A stretch of 64,000 bases of DNA from Magicicada septendecula (lineage: Eukaryota > Arthropoda > Insecta > Hemiptera > Cicadidae): NCBI GenBank assembly GCA_034769895.1, contig CM068367.1, forward strand, positions 87,463,899-87,527,898, given 5' to 3'. The first letter of the stretch is position 1, and each line of letters begins with the position of its first letter. The position numbers and the translations under genes are program-made. Positions 21,173-33,394 of this stretch are shown piece by piece. The notes beneath the pieces were generated by a model that worked only from the letters and a program-made list of their open reading frames with translations, was not told the DNA's origin and did no database searches.

Positions 21173-22640
21173 TGTTTTTCCAAGTTATTATTCTATAACC
21201 TATCTATTTAAATTAATCAGTCTATCAACTAAATAGTTAAATACAGGTAGTCTGAAAAGTTAGTCTTTCGAAGTCTTTCATATGCAGTCTCTGGGAAGTC
21301 GGAGTGGATCGTCGAACGGATGGACGGCCGAATTAGACCATGAAGTCAGGCACGGCGTTCGAGATCTTCAACGGCCGATGGCCGTCAACGATGACTGAAT
21401 CAGGAGCAACTTAGGCGGACATAACGCTCACGACGTCTGAGATCGACATCCCATCTTACGAGGACAACGGACTGATCCAACTCAACCCAACAAATTAAGG
21501 AAGTGGATTTATAAAACTCTTTGTATACTATAAAACAATTAAAGACTCTTTTAGATTGCGAACTATCAAATATTTCAAAATTTATATATTTTCGAATTCA
21601 TAATTTTCACATATAACTGCATATGATTTATCCAAAAAAAAAGGAATAACCAATAAATGTATTATGTCACCCAATCAAAATTTATTTCTGCAAGTGCAGT
21701 CAGCTTCAAACCTGTTACCTTGCAGAAAAAATACCTTGAACCTGTTATCTTGCAGTTGTTTATGCATAAAAAAATAATTTAAAGAAAGACGATCTACAGT
21801 GTATGTAATTTGTAATTACTAAACTATCGGAGCCACTGAAGATAATTTATCGCAGCGTGTACGAAACATCTAAAAGTGGCGGTGGGAATAAAAAAGCGCG
21901 TCATATAGTAAAATGCTGCCTTAGTTACCGGTCGTATTATTTTGTCATAAAAGTATTTCTTACACAGCGTAACTGATAAAAATTCCGACTCAGTAACGGA
22001 GTTCTCATGTTCTGCACCGAATACGTTATGAATAGAACTGACTGACTGCCTGGGCTACGTGACTCACCGTTCGTTACGTGTTGGTGCGCTACAATTCCAG
22101 CACAATCTTGCACAACTGAACTCTATTCTTAAGAGTTGTTGCTAGCAACAGTTCCTTTGAAATATACTTTTCCATTACAAATATCATAAAAGAAAAACTT
22201 TCTTGTTTTTCTTTTTTCTTTATTCTTCTTCTACTTCTTTTTCTTTCTCATGTAACTTTTCCTCGTAACAATTAGCTACCACCAAATACATAAATATGTA
22301 CATAAAACGTCTATTAGCGGTAAGGGCGATAGTGACTACGTCCCGCCGTGTTGGATAGACAGTGACTCTCATTACTACACTCGGAGAGAGCCATGCGATT
22401 TGGTGCCCATAAGAAAGCTTAGAACCTCTCCTCTCCTATGACCGACGTCCATAGTAAAAAACGACGTCCTACAAGAAGTGCCCTTGTTTCAGCACAACAC
22501 GTCGGATATAAAGGTGACATGGACGAAAATCTAGCTAACGTAGGGCTTGTACCGTTACCAGATGAAACAATAAAAAGAATCGGAGATTGTTTTGTCACAA
22601 AAATCCGTCCAGCTTATTCCTGTGAAGATTATGAGTAGGT
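21173..22640. other. Unassigned sequence
   Basis: No gene is recognised. A PLE-like box (CTGAAGATAATTTATCGCAG, then ACGAAAC) is at 21835-21872. A 66-codon plus-strand frame at 22438-22638 is less AT-biased than its surroundings but matches nothing I know; an isolated exon is possible but unsupported. Confidence 0.4.
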
Positions 22641-23384
22641 GTAGTTTCCCGATCAGAGGTAACCACCCTGCAGCTAGGTAGTTAGGTGAGGGGGCTTACC
22701 AACGTGCCTGATTTTCTGTTGGAGTTTCCTTCGTCTAGCCTTTGACAAACCAACGCCGGACTGCAAGGCAGCCGCTAAGAAATTAGAATGAAAACAGGAA
22801 GACACCCTAGCCCTCGAGCACTCTAATAGCGTCGGGGTCAGAAAAGACAAAAGTCACTCAAGAGAGACTAGACAGAAAAGATTACAGGAAGGGATCTCTC
22901 CCAAGACAAGTTGAAGCAAAATGAAAATCGGGATTGCCAAACCCGTATCCACAAGATGTGAATCCCTGATGTATCAGAAAAAACAAATTGAAGCTGCTGA
23001 AATGAAATTCTTAAGAAGAATCAAAGGATGGACTCTAAGAGATCACATAAGAAATGCAGACATAAGGCAAGAGCTGAATATAAAATAAAACAATAAAAGA
23101 ACTGAATGTAAACGATAAAATTAAACAAAAAAATAGAAAACTGGACACAACTCATAAATAGAATGGGTGACTCAAGAATACCGAAAAAGATAATCCTTAT
23201 AACCCTGTTGGAGAACGAGATAGAGGCACACCAAGAAAACGATGGCTGTGAAGATGGAACAGGCTGCAAGCCTAATCCTTGAGTGAAGAAGAAGAAGAAG
23301 AAGAAGAAGAAGAAGAAGAAGAAGAAGAAGAAGAAGAAGAAGAAGAAGAAGAAGAAGAAGAAGAAGAAAAAGAAGAAGAAGATT
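22641..23384 (+). pseudogene. LINE 3' end with long (GAA)n tail
   Basis: From about 22920 the sequence reads IGIAKPVSTRCESLMYQ, then IEAAEMKFLRRIKGWTLRDH and IRNADIRQELNI, stop. These are the conserved connector motifs of LINE polyproteins. Frameshifts follow; the GHLNRM and RGTPRKRW-like blocks can be read near 23160-23250. A GAA microsatellite of about 100 bp (23283-23384) closes it. The segment 22641-22800 may be part of the same element or a separate SINE-like repeat. Confidence 0.82.
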
Positions 23385-23704
23385 GTTTTGTACTTACTTA
23401 ACAATAATGAGTACAAAAGATATTGTAGTACAAGTAACTCCGCTTGCAATTCCAGTAACCGCTTGCATTTACATTGACGATATGCTTCATGCACCACGGT
23501 GGACCAGCTCACATCTCTCGTAGTGTTAGTGTTAGTGATTATTTAAATAATACACATACGTTAACCAATGGATTGATCGAAACAGACCAGTACAATGACC
23601 ACCACTATCAATCTACCTCACACCGTTAAACTATTTCCATTAGGGTTCGATGAAGTCGTTGACTTATTGTAGTCATATTGGGACATCAGAGCAACTAACA
23701 AACT

Positions 23705-23872
23705 GCATCACAGAAGCTGCGGCAACTATGAATAATTGTCCGGACGCTATAAGGCGTGCTTGAGAAACTGCATTCGTTATGCTGAATGCGGTGAAGCAAC
23801 TACAAATCGCATCACAGAAGCTGCAGCAACTATATAATTTGTCCTGACGCCAAAGACGCGCTTGAGAAGTGC
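23705..23872. repeat. Diverged tandem duplication, period about 104 bp
   Basis: GCATCACAGAAGCTGCGGCA at 23705 recurs as GCATCACAGAAGCTGCAGCA at 23809. Both continue into TTGTCC, GACGC and GCGCTTGAGAA-like sequence. The copies differ by small indels, so the duplication is older than the one at 15.3 kb. The minus-strand frame here mirrors it as an internal protein repeat. Confidence 0.85.
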
Positions 23873-24069
23873 GGTCTTCAACAAAATCCGCACATGTGTT
23901 CGAAGGCCACATCGAACAAGTATTTTCAATGAATTGTATCTAATAACGTATCTTTAACCACAAAATATCGTGATAAAAAATCACATTGAGACAAATGTTA
24001 ATACATATTTTTTCTTAGTTATTCCTTAGAACAGGCTACTAGAGTATTGGCGGGATTTTGAGAATACGT

Positions 24070-24155
24070 AATGCAATTACGTATAACGTGCGCCAACGCG
24101 CATAACGTGCGTGCGTATAACGTGTGCGTGTGTTATGTAGTTACGTTTAACGTGC
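24070..24155. repeat. Minisatellite-like ATAACGTGCG cluster
   Basis: Variants of TATAACGTGCG occur about five times in 85 bp (GTATAACGTGCG, GCATAACGTGCG, GTATAACGTGTG, TTTAACGTGCG) at irregular spacing. Confidence 0.75.
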
Positions 24156-24990
24156 GAACATTTAAATATATAAAGAAGAACGTAATTATGTCTTTTCTGA
24201 GGACTCCCAGCACTTAGTAAAAGAAAGTGCACTACTATTATTTACAATACAATATCATAATCTGCCGTATTGTATAATATACTTATACAACGTTCAGTAC
24301 GGGTACGCTAGGTCCAATAGCAGTGACGTGTTGCTGCTGCTATTGTTGTTATTAATATTGGAGAACTTTTCTGTTTGATGGTGGTGTGTATATCACTAGA
24401 GGTAGTCGAACAACTAATTAAGAAGAAAGAAGAAAGTAACTAACTAAGAAACTTTCACCGCCAGACCCAAACCACGCGTCTCGACAGAGATCGAAAACAC
24501 CGTTTAGCAAAAACACAACAGCTGGTCTGCTTTGTTTTACCCGCTGACAGCTGATAGCGTTCACAGCTGACTTGTCAGTCAGACAGACGTTCGTTCAGCT
24601 GGTCCCGTACCTACAGCTCTGCCAAACTTATAATAAGCTCTTCCGGTAATTGCATGATGACATTTCTTTATCGTTTCTTGTGTAGCCGTTTATTAAACTG
24701 TTGTCTCTTATGCGAACGTGCCATCATCATCATCATGAAAAGGTTCCTCGATTTTTTGCCACCAAATTACGATTGTCCTATTTCTATCTGTCGGTCTGTA
24801 TATCTCTCTCTCCCCTTTTCTCTCTTCTACACATTTCTAGCTTTTAGGCTTCCTCTCCTTTCATCCCAAAAGGTAACGATAGCAGTCTTTGTGTTCCATC
24901 GTAATGGCGCCAAACGTAAATAGGTCCACATCTACTGACGCGTACAGTGCAGATGACATTTGAACTTTAACCTGCGACTACCTCGTATTC
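24156..24990. other. Unassigned sequence
   Basis: No recognisable element. The 89-codon frame at 24654-24923 has no domain features. Confidence 0.4.
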
Positions 24991-25372
24991 ATCATCATCA
25001 TCACTTCATGGACAGGATTTCTCCTATCCCGGCCTCATGATTACCGCCATTTTGTGACTTGCCTTCCTACAGATCTTCATCCAACCGGCTCATACTCATA
25101 AGCCAGCTTCGAAAAGCGGGTATTGTCCATTCTTTCTAGATGTTGTTTCCAGCAATTTCTATAATTCTGATTGAGTTCAATTAGGGAAACTATATCAAGT
25201 TCTCGTCTAATATGCTCGTTTCTTATATGACCCAGCGTCGTATATCCCTTTAACCGATCTCAAATAGCTCATTCCTGCAGCCTGTAATTGGTCCCAGTCC
25301 TTCTTCCTTATAGTCCAGGTCTCGCATACATACAGCAGTGCTGGTACTGCCATTGTCTTATAGAATTAGATA
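24991..25372 (-). pseudogene. LINE 3' end with (GAT)n tail
   Basis: On the minus strand the motifs follow in order from 25372: KTMAVPALLYVCETWTIRKK, LQAAGMSYLRSVKGYT, LGHIRNEHIRREL, WKQHLERMDNTRF and YEYEPVG. This is a textbook LINE C-terminal region after the RT palm. One frameshift lies between GYT and LGHIRNE. It ends in a GAT-type microsatellite (ATC at 24992-25004 on the plus strand). It is 5'-truncated at the YGSE block. Confidence 0.88.
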
Positions 25373-27700
25373 CACGTCTCTCGTCTAGCTGACGACCTCC
25401 TATGAGAGATTTTTCTTAAAGTTCTGATGGTAAAGAATATGATTTGAAACGCGTCATCAGCTATGAGCAGGAAGTCACAAGGTGGGTTGGAACCATATCG
25501 TATTGATTGTTTTGATTTTATTTCGCCACTTGTTTTCCCCACCCCAATATTTCCTTCATTTCCGATATTCTTCAAATGTTTATCTACGCGGTGGCTAATA
25601 TTTTGAAATTTCCTTTTTAAGTACCACTCTTTACTGCTGTTTATTATTATATAATTAGCAGTGACTATATAAATGTTTTGTTTAATACCGTAATAAATGC
25701 ATATTGAAATGTACTGTCTATGAATAAACACGAAGCTTATGAAAAAATATATACTCATTTCATATTTGTATGAATATATAATTATAATTACTTCCGTGAG
25801 AACCTGGTTGATACTAAAAAGGTTACATAACCAGAGCTCTTTATCCTGAGCCAACTGTACTGTTGAGTACAGAAAATGTTCCAATGATTCTTTAACGCCA
25901 TCCGACCATCTCCGTGGAGAAATATTCCTAAGGTCTTGTACCTTATATTTTACTTTTTGTACAACCTTTTTTTTATTTCGCTTGCCTCTTTGGGCTACAC
26001 CCTAAAATTATACTAACTAGGTATGTACTAGGTAAGTGTTCAAGAGAGTATATAGTTTACCAACTTTGTATCTGCTTTGAAACTGCTATTTGCTTTGTAC
26101 GGAAGAGCCCTTTCGGTGTCTACACCATTATCAGTTATTAAACGACGATAACAAAAAACCTTTATTATGGACAAAATTGGAAATTCGCGCTTTTATAGAA
26201 AAGTAAATACAGTTGACGAAGAGTTATTTAAAAAAAATGAAAATTTTATTTAAAAAAAAAAACAAAATGTCGTTGTTTGGCACTGAATATAAAAGTCTCG
26301 TCCGGTGGGAATGTAAGTAAGATTTCTGCAGCAAGTTACGACAAGGTTTGAATTACAAGAACTATTAACAAAATTAAACTGATTGGGTATTATGGTTTGT
26401 ATAGAAAGTACTGAAAAGCCGTCGCCAAGTAGAATACATTTCAATTCACAATATCCTTGCTGTTTTGTAATTCACAAAACCTGATTTCAGGTAGGAAAGG
26501 AAACCACGTAAAACAATTATCAAGCAACGAAATGAAAACACTGGCCACTAAATCCAATTCCACGCCGATTGTTTGGTTTGTACTGGCGATTATCCCGTTC
26601 GACTAATTCGAGAAGGGAAAAAATTCCACCCGAAAACGTAATAGACCGATTGGTTTGTTTGCACTATCGATTACCGCGTTTTCCCTTATTCAAGAATAAC
26701 AAAAGAATTAAAGGTAGTATACTAATGTTTGTCTGCTCTCTCTACAACGAAATGAAAAAAATGTATTGAACAAGGGTCTCTTGTTGAAGATGTAGTTAAA
26801 AATAACGTTTCACTATCCACAATTCTTCTTGTCTTCTTGATGTTATAACCCTTGTCGTATCCTCTTGTTTCCCTACTAAGATGTTATTTTTGATGTTCCT
26901 ATCGTATCCTGTCTTCATCAACCATCCATCTCTTCCTAACCGTTTCTTCTTCCTCTTTTTATTGGCTACCATCATCATGAACATCATCGTCGTCGTCACG
27001 TCTTCATTATGATTAAGGGCTACCCCCCGGTCGGGTTCGGCCTCGTGAAGGAGATCTCGTCAACGATATCCGTCCGTTGCAGCCGTCTTCAAATCGTGGA
27101 TTCCAACTCGTTCCTCACCTCGATGCACGTTATTTTATCATTTCAGTTTTGGTTTTCATACTTTGTTTCCACGGCTACCCTATACAAGAAGACAGCCTTT
27201 ACCTTGCAACATGAGCAGCCAGTTTAAGGGCTCGGCTTGGTACCATATACGAAGAGATCAATAGTTTTTTTCCTATTATGGTCAGATACAGCAATAAGGT
27301 ACAGTTATTCAAATTCTGATTTTCTCCAAACACTTTTACTTACTTCCAAATGCCCGCAGTGCTTTTTCACTGCTTCTACTCAGAACCCATGCTTCTAACG
27401 TATTCTAGGCCACTGGGAGAATTGGTGTTTTGTAAAGTGGAAGCAGATTACTCTTAGAAGCAGTTTGGAAACAAATTTCCTTTGTAACCTAAAGTAGGCT
27501 TTTAAGCAAGAAAAAAGCATTTTCTCTTTTCTTTTTGGGTATCAGTGAACCCAGAAAATAAATATTTTACTATTTCGGATCTGCGATCCCTAAAATTAAT
27601 GTATTCGCAGTACTTGCGTCTACGAGTTTCGTACAGTCGTCTACTCTCTTTTCTCATCACTTATTTTTAAGCCAAGGCATTTTGTAATCCTTCCAGACTA
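25373..27700. other. Unassigned sequence with one PLE-like box
   Basis: The 172-codon minus-strand frame at 25366-25884 runs out of the LINE into AT-rich DNA and is not credible as a gene. On the minus strand at about 26145-26110, CTGATAATGGTGTAGACACC followed by GAAAGG resembles the PLE terminal box. The rest is unrecognised. Confidence 0.45.
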
Positions 27701-28424
27701 AGAGACACTTACTGTAAAATACGGTCACAAATATCATCGTGTAAATACATCGAATAGATGACCGTCTCAAATCAGCAAGGCATCTGCATCTAAGTACCAG
27801 CAACTGGCCAGACTTATTGTAACCCAGTTAGCTATCGCATTATGTTTGTTAGCATCGATTCTTTTATTCTAAATATACGTTCGAACCATGTGAGAATCTA
27901 CGTTTTTACAAGCCTAATTCTCTTGTCAGCAACTTCTAACAAGTCTATCAAAGTCATGACTCATTCATGTCCTCTACGTTCCAGAAGTTGTCGTTTGGGG
28001 CAACACATTATTCCCAACATCCACCATCATCTTCGGTTGTTTCACAACAACTGTTAGGATCGATCGGCCTAATTAGAGTTTCAAAACTTGTTTATTTTAT
28101 TCATTACGAAGGAAATCACGGCCGACGTCCGGTCTATAGGGCCGTGGTCGATTGCTTAAATTTACTTCTCTAAACGCTTCGTCCACGCCTCCGGAGGCCA
28201 CTTTTATTAGGAAAAAGAAAGAAAACTTTCCCAAGGATGACAGGCCGAACGCACCCCACATCCTCTGTCCTTTTTTCTACTGAAGCTATCGGTAGAAATC
28301 GGCCACTGGCTTCAATATATTTTCTTCTAGCCTTGCCTTTACATATATCTAATTAGATTTTATTACCTCGTACATTATTCTGTCTCTGCTTTTACATCCT
28401 TTTACATGTCTCAAAAAATCCGGA

Positions 28425-28600
28425 GCGGAGACTGGATGGGAAATGAGCTAGGAAAAGACCAAAGAAGAGATGGTTGCAGGATGGGTGTGGAGAATGACTT
28501 GGGAGCGATGGGCGTGAGGCGATGAAACAAATCGGTCAGGATGGGGTGAGATAGAATCATCTGGTAGAGCAGACTAAACCCCACAGAGTGTTTTGAGCTT
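28425..28600 (+). pseudogene. LINE 3' end, single copy related to the tandem array
   Basis: The C-terminal blocks can be read with shifts: KKRWLQDG, MKQIGQDGVR, HLVEQTKPHRVF, stop. The usual family pattern is GRPKKRW, W..I..DR.RWR and EQTKTH. It is nearly the same sequence as the repeat unit at 30576-31881, but it occurs once and ends in (GAA)n instead of (GAG)n. Confidence 0.8.
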
Positions 28601-28685
28601 GAAGAAGAAGAAGAAGAAGAAGAAGAAGAAGAAGAAGAAGAAGAAGAAGAAGAAGAAGAAGAAGAAGAAGAAGAAGAATTTGTAA

Positions 28686-28717
<32 letters not shown>
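28601..28717. repeat. (GAA)n followed by (GTA)n
   Basis: GAA repeats to about 28678, then a GTA run at 28688-28717. The GAA part is the LINE tail. Confidence 0.95.
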
Positions 28718-29209
28718 ACTCACACGTTTAAAAGGTACACTTTTTTCTACACTCCGGAGGCGTGACCAAAATATTTAGAAAAGTAATTTAAGAAATCGAC
28801 CACGGCCCTTTAGCCGGTGCATAGTAATAAAGCCCTATAAGCTGCAACATAGTAATTTTAATAGTGTTGACGTCGGCCGTGATACTCTTTGTAATGAATA
28901 AAATAAACAAGTTTCAAAACACTCATTAGGCCGATCGTTTCTTATTGTTGTTGTGAAAGAGCAAAGATGATTACGGATGTTAGGAATGGTGTGTCGCTCC
29001 AAACGACATCTGGGGACATAGAGGACATGAATCAAACATGACTTTGATACCCTTATTAGGAATTGTTTACCCAGTGAGGCTTGTAAAAATATAGGATTCT
29101 CGCATGGTTCGGACATATATTTAGAATGGAAAAATTAATGAAAAAATTTACAGGCATTGGACAAATGCAATGCACAGAGAAGGACATTGAAAATGCTTCA
29201 ATAAATCTA

Positions 29210-29216
<7 letters not shown>

Positions 29217-29251
<35 letters not shown>

Positions 29252-29324
29252 TTATGTTCATTCACCAATCAATAAATTCATTCTTCATTCACCAATCAAT
29301 GAATTCATTCTTCATTTACCAATG
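29217..29324. repeat. (AT)n and a 27-bp tandem repeat
   Basis: An AT run (29217-29247) is followed by two and a half copies of TTCATTCACCAATCAATRAA starting at 29257, 29284 and 29311, a 27-base period. Confidence 0.92.
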
Positions 29325-29934
29325 TACAGATTATAAGTTAAATGTAGTCGCATTCATAAGCGAAGTTTTATATGTGTACTATGTTATTGACAACAAAGAA
29401 GTAGTTTCTATGGTATCTCACCGGTGACCATTTTCGATCACGCACCAGCGGTCGTTTTCAAATGTGCGACACGTCCTTATAAACATTTTTAATGTTAAAA
29501 CTAATGTAGTAAACAACTACGTTACAAATAAGTCTGGCCAGTTGCTGGTTAATGTAAATGTGTTGCTTTTTTAAGACGGTCATCTATTCCATGTACAGTA
29601 TTTACACGATGATATTTGTGGCAGTAATTTTAATAATGTTGCTTATCTTACGTCTAACAGGCTGATCGTTATCAATTTTTATTTGCGTAATACCCTATTT
29701 GAGTATTACCACGCGTTATAATAACTCCACTGATTATGTGTACGTCTTATGTATTTTTTATTGAATTACTTACAGTCGTTATGACACAAAATTACTGTTT
29801 CGTCACAACACTTTTCTTGCGTGTTGGTATCGATTCATTACGAAAGCAAATAAAGTAAACAGAATAATTTGCAAACGATTTTGCGAGAAGTCGTTCGTGT
29901 AATAGCTAAAAGCAAACGAGTTGACGACGACGAG

Positions 29935-30554
<620 letters not shown>

Positions 30555-31881
30555 GGAGCGGAGACCGGATGGGAAATGAGCTAGGAAAAGACCAAATAAG
30601 AGATGGTTGCAGGATGGGTGTGGAGGATGACTTGAGAGCGACGGGTGTGAGACGATGAAACAAATCGCTCAGGATGGGGTGAGATAGAATCATCTGGTAG
30701 AACAGACTAAACCCCACAGAGCGTTATGAGTTTGAAGAGGAGGAGGAGGAGGAGGAGGAGGAGGGGGAGAGGGAGGAGGAGTTCATACTTTGAACTAGGA
30801 TGAGCTAGGAAAAGACCAAATAAGAGATGGTTGCAGGATGGGTGTGGAGGATGACTTGAGAGCGACGGGTGTGAGACGATGAAACAAATCGCTCAGGATG
30901 GGGTGAGATAGAATCATCTGGTAGAACAGACTAAACCCCACAGAGCGTTATGAGTTTGAAGAGGAGGAGGAGGAGGAGGAGGAGGAGGGGGAGAGGGAGG
31001 AGGAGTTCATACTTTGAACTAGGATGAGCTAGGAAAAGACCAAATAAGAGATGGTTGCAGGATGGGTGTGGAGGATGACTTGAGAGCGACGGGTGTGAGA
31101 CGATGAAACAAATCGCTCAGGATGGGGTGAGATAGAATCATCTGGTAGAACAGACTAAACCCCACAGAGCGTTATGAGTTTGAAGAGGAGGAGGAGGAGG
31201 AGGAGGGGGAGAGGGAGGAGGAGTTCATACTTTGAACTAGGATGAGCTAGGAAAAGACCAAATAAGAGATGGTTGCAGGATGGGTGTGGAGGATGACTTG
31301 AGAGCGACGGGTGTGAGACGATGAAACAAATCGCTCAGGATGGGGTGAGATAGAATCATCTGGTAGAACAGACTAAACCCCACAGAGCGTTATGAGTTTG
31401 AAGAGGAGGAGGAGGAGGAGGAGGAGGAGGGGGAGAGGGAGGAGGAGTTCATACTTTGAACTAGGATGAGCTAGGAAAAGACCAAATAAGAGATGGTTGC
31501 AGGATGGGTGTGGAGGATGACTTGAGAGCGACGGGTGTGAGACGATGAAACAAATCGCTCAGGATGGGGTGAGATAGAATCATCTGGTAGAACAGACTAA
31601 ACCCCACAGAGCGTTATGAGTTTGAAGAGGAGGAGGAGGAGGAGGGGGAGGGGGAGAGGGAGGAGGAGTTCATACTTTGAACTAGGATGAGCTAGGAAAA
31701 GACCAAATAAGAGATGGTTGCAGGATGGGTGTGGAGGATGACTTGAGAACGACGGGTGTGAGACGATGAAACAAATCGCTCAGGATGGGGTGAGATAGAA
31801 TCATCTGATAGAGCAGACTAAACCCCACAGAGCGTTATGAGTTTGAAGAGGAGAAGGAGGAGGAGTTCATACTTTTAAAAG
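30555..31881 (+). repeat. Six-unit tandem array derived from a LINE 3' end
   Basis: Units start at ATGAGCTAGG: 30576, 30800, 31024, 31242, 31466 and 31687. Unit lengths of 218-224 bp differ almost only in the length of an internal (GAG)n. The units are otherwise nearly identical; the last has a few substitutions and a shortened GAG run. Each carries the last coding blocks of a LINE (RWLQDG, KQIAQDGVR, LVEQTKPHRAL, stop) plus its tail. Only the first unit keeps the upstream LINE sequence GGAGCGGAGACCGGATGGG, also present at 28427, so it is the founder. The join between units reads TTCATACTTTGAACTAGG. Confidence 0.95.
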
Positions 31882-32978
31882 GTACCAGGGAGCCAGGGAG
31901 TGACTTCAACTTTTCATACAATCGGACTGGCCTTTACTTGTGACGATATCAGACATATAAAAGGTACCGGTACTCTATTCTAGTTACTGTATATGAATAC
32001 CTAACATAGGTGGTATGGAAAAGAAATATAAGTCACATAAAAATTTTAGGGTTGAAAAAGTTTTCAGACATGTAAAACGATGTAAAATCAAAGGCAGAAT
32101 AATGTACAACGTAATACAATCTGAATTAGATATATGTAAACGCAAGGTTCGAAGAAAATATATTGAAACGTATCAAACATACGTATTAGAATAATGGAGG
32201 AACACAGACTATCATGCATGAAGTATAACAGCAATCAGAGCAAAACAGGTGAGATCTTATGACATCGCCTAATCCTGATACAGATTATTAAAATAGATGT
32301 TTTATATGTAGCGACTTTTCTTCCCATATGTCTCTTAGTTTGCTTATTCTTCTTTCTCCTGTGAAGGACAGTCCTTACTGAATCTTTTCTCCTTCAGCGC
32401 CCGCTTCCAAACACCTATATTGTGCGCCACTCAGACATCCAGAGGCTCTTACATCCTTTTTATTATGTCATCCTCACACCTTTTTCGTCCTTCTCCTTAG
32501 AATCCTCTCTTCTTTCATTTTTGTATGCGTCCTGTTCATCCATCTGTGTCTCTGTAACTTGGAGGAGATTTCATTAGACAGTCGCTTTGTATAGCTGTTT
32601 CAGCTCGTAGTTAAAATATATTCCCAAGATATATCATCTAGACCACATATTTTCGTAGGACGTTTGTTTCGAAAACATCAAGTATTTTCTCGATCTTTCC
32701 AAGCATACTTATCCACAGGTACTGTGCTGCTTATTATTATTTTAAATAGTGTCAGATTTGTATTGCGCTATACCAGTGCCGTAACATCGTCCCCCGATCA
32801 ATCCCCCCACCAGAGCTGTTACAAATTTCAACGTAATTCTATGATCACTTATGGTAGAATTATGAAAATAGTTGTCTGTGTTAAAATAAGCCTCTTAAGT
32901 AATTGCAGAATTAAGAGGAAATACAATATTTGTAAATTAATAGTTTTCTTAATAATGATAGTGACTCAATATAATAAA
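31882..32978. other. Unassigned sequence
   Basis: The minus strand of 32330-32590 may hold a very decayed LINE C-terminus, but no motif is clear enough to annotate. The 121-codon frame at 32664-33029 ends inside the next inverted repeat and is not a recognised protein. Confidence 0.35.
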
Positions 32979-32980
32979 AT

Positions 32981-33394
32981 GTTGTTGAAATTAAAATCCA
33001 TGCTACTGGGCCGTGGTCTACTACAGTAATTGTTCTGAAAGATGTTATTCTCAGACGTTTCGGCCTCACCTCTGGAGACCATCTTCACTAATAAACGGCT
33101 CTAACACAAGTGACACTGTGTTCGCCAGTAACCACAGTATTTTGGCAAAGAATATTTGCGGTCCCTAAGAGGACCTTTTATATAAACTTGCAGAGTTTGT
33201 ACAATGCCAGCTGAAAACCACCAACGGCGAATCAGAATTGCAGTACTACTGTTCAAGCAGCACATGATGATGTTAGAACCGTTTGTCACTGCAAATGGCC
33301 TCCAGAGGTAAGGCCGAAACGTCTGAGAATAACATCTTTCAGAATAATAACTGTAGTAGACCATGACCCTATATCCGGAATTTAATTTCAACAA
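32981..33394. repeat. Head-to-head inverted pair of PLE-type termini
   Basis: The left arm (32981-33105) and right arm (about 33272-33394) are inverted copies. From outside to inside they share TTGTTGAAATTAAA, GGTCTACTACAGT, TCTGAAAGATGTTATTCTCA, GACGTTTCGGCC and CCTCTGGAG, and then the start of AAACGGCTCTAACA. The box (GATGG or ATGG, CCAGAGG, GCCGAAACG) points outward in both. About 165 bp of non-repeated sequence lies between. No coding sequence is present. Confidence 0.85.

Larger units (their letters stand above)
27710..29640. repeat. Large imperfect inverted repeat, about 1.9 kb
   Basis: The left arm (27710-28205) matches the right arm (28740-29640) in inverted orientation in several ordered blocks: the outer CACAAATATCATCGTGTAAA (27726 and, inverted, about 29600), CAGCAACTGGCCAGACTTAT, GCGAGAATC with TTTTTACAAGCCT, GATCGGCCTAAT, and near the centre GGGCCGTGGTCGAT and ACGCCTCCGGAG. 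The right arm has about 390 extra bases (29130-29515) holding an AT microsatellite and a 27-bp tandem repeat. The centre (28206-28740) holds a LINE 3' end and triplet repeats. Confidence 0.85.

Noticed and set aside
23021..23512. 163-codon minus-strand frame with a long phenylalanine run
   Set aside because: It is a translated GAA/TTC microsatellite plus the antisense of a LINE end.
25366..25884. 172-codon minus-strand frame
   Set aside because: It crosses the LINE boundary into AT-rich DNA, with low-complexity I/Y/S content and no domain.
32330..32600. Possible LINE C-terminus on the minus strand
   Set aside because: A few suggestive residues (VTETQMDEQ and basic runs), but none of the diagnostic motifs could be read.
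33101..33394. 97-codon minus-strand frame
   Set aside because: It runs through the inverted terminal repeat at 33 kb, a non-coding element end.
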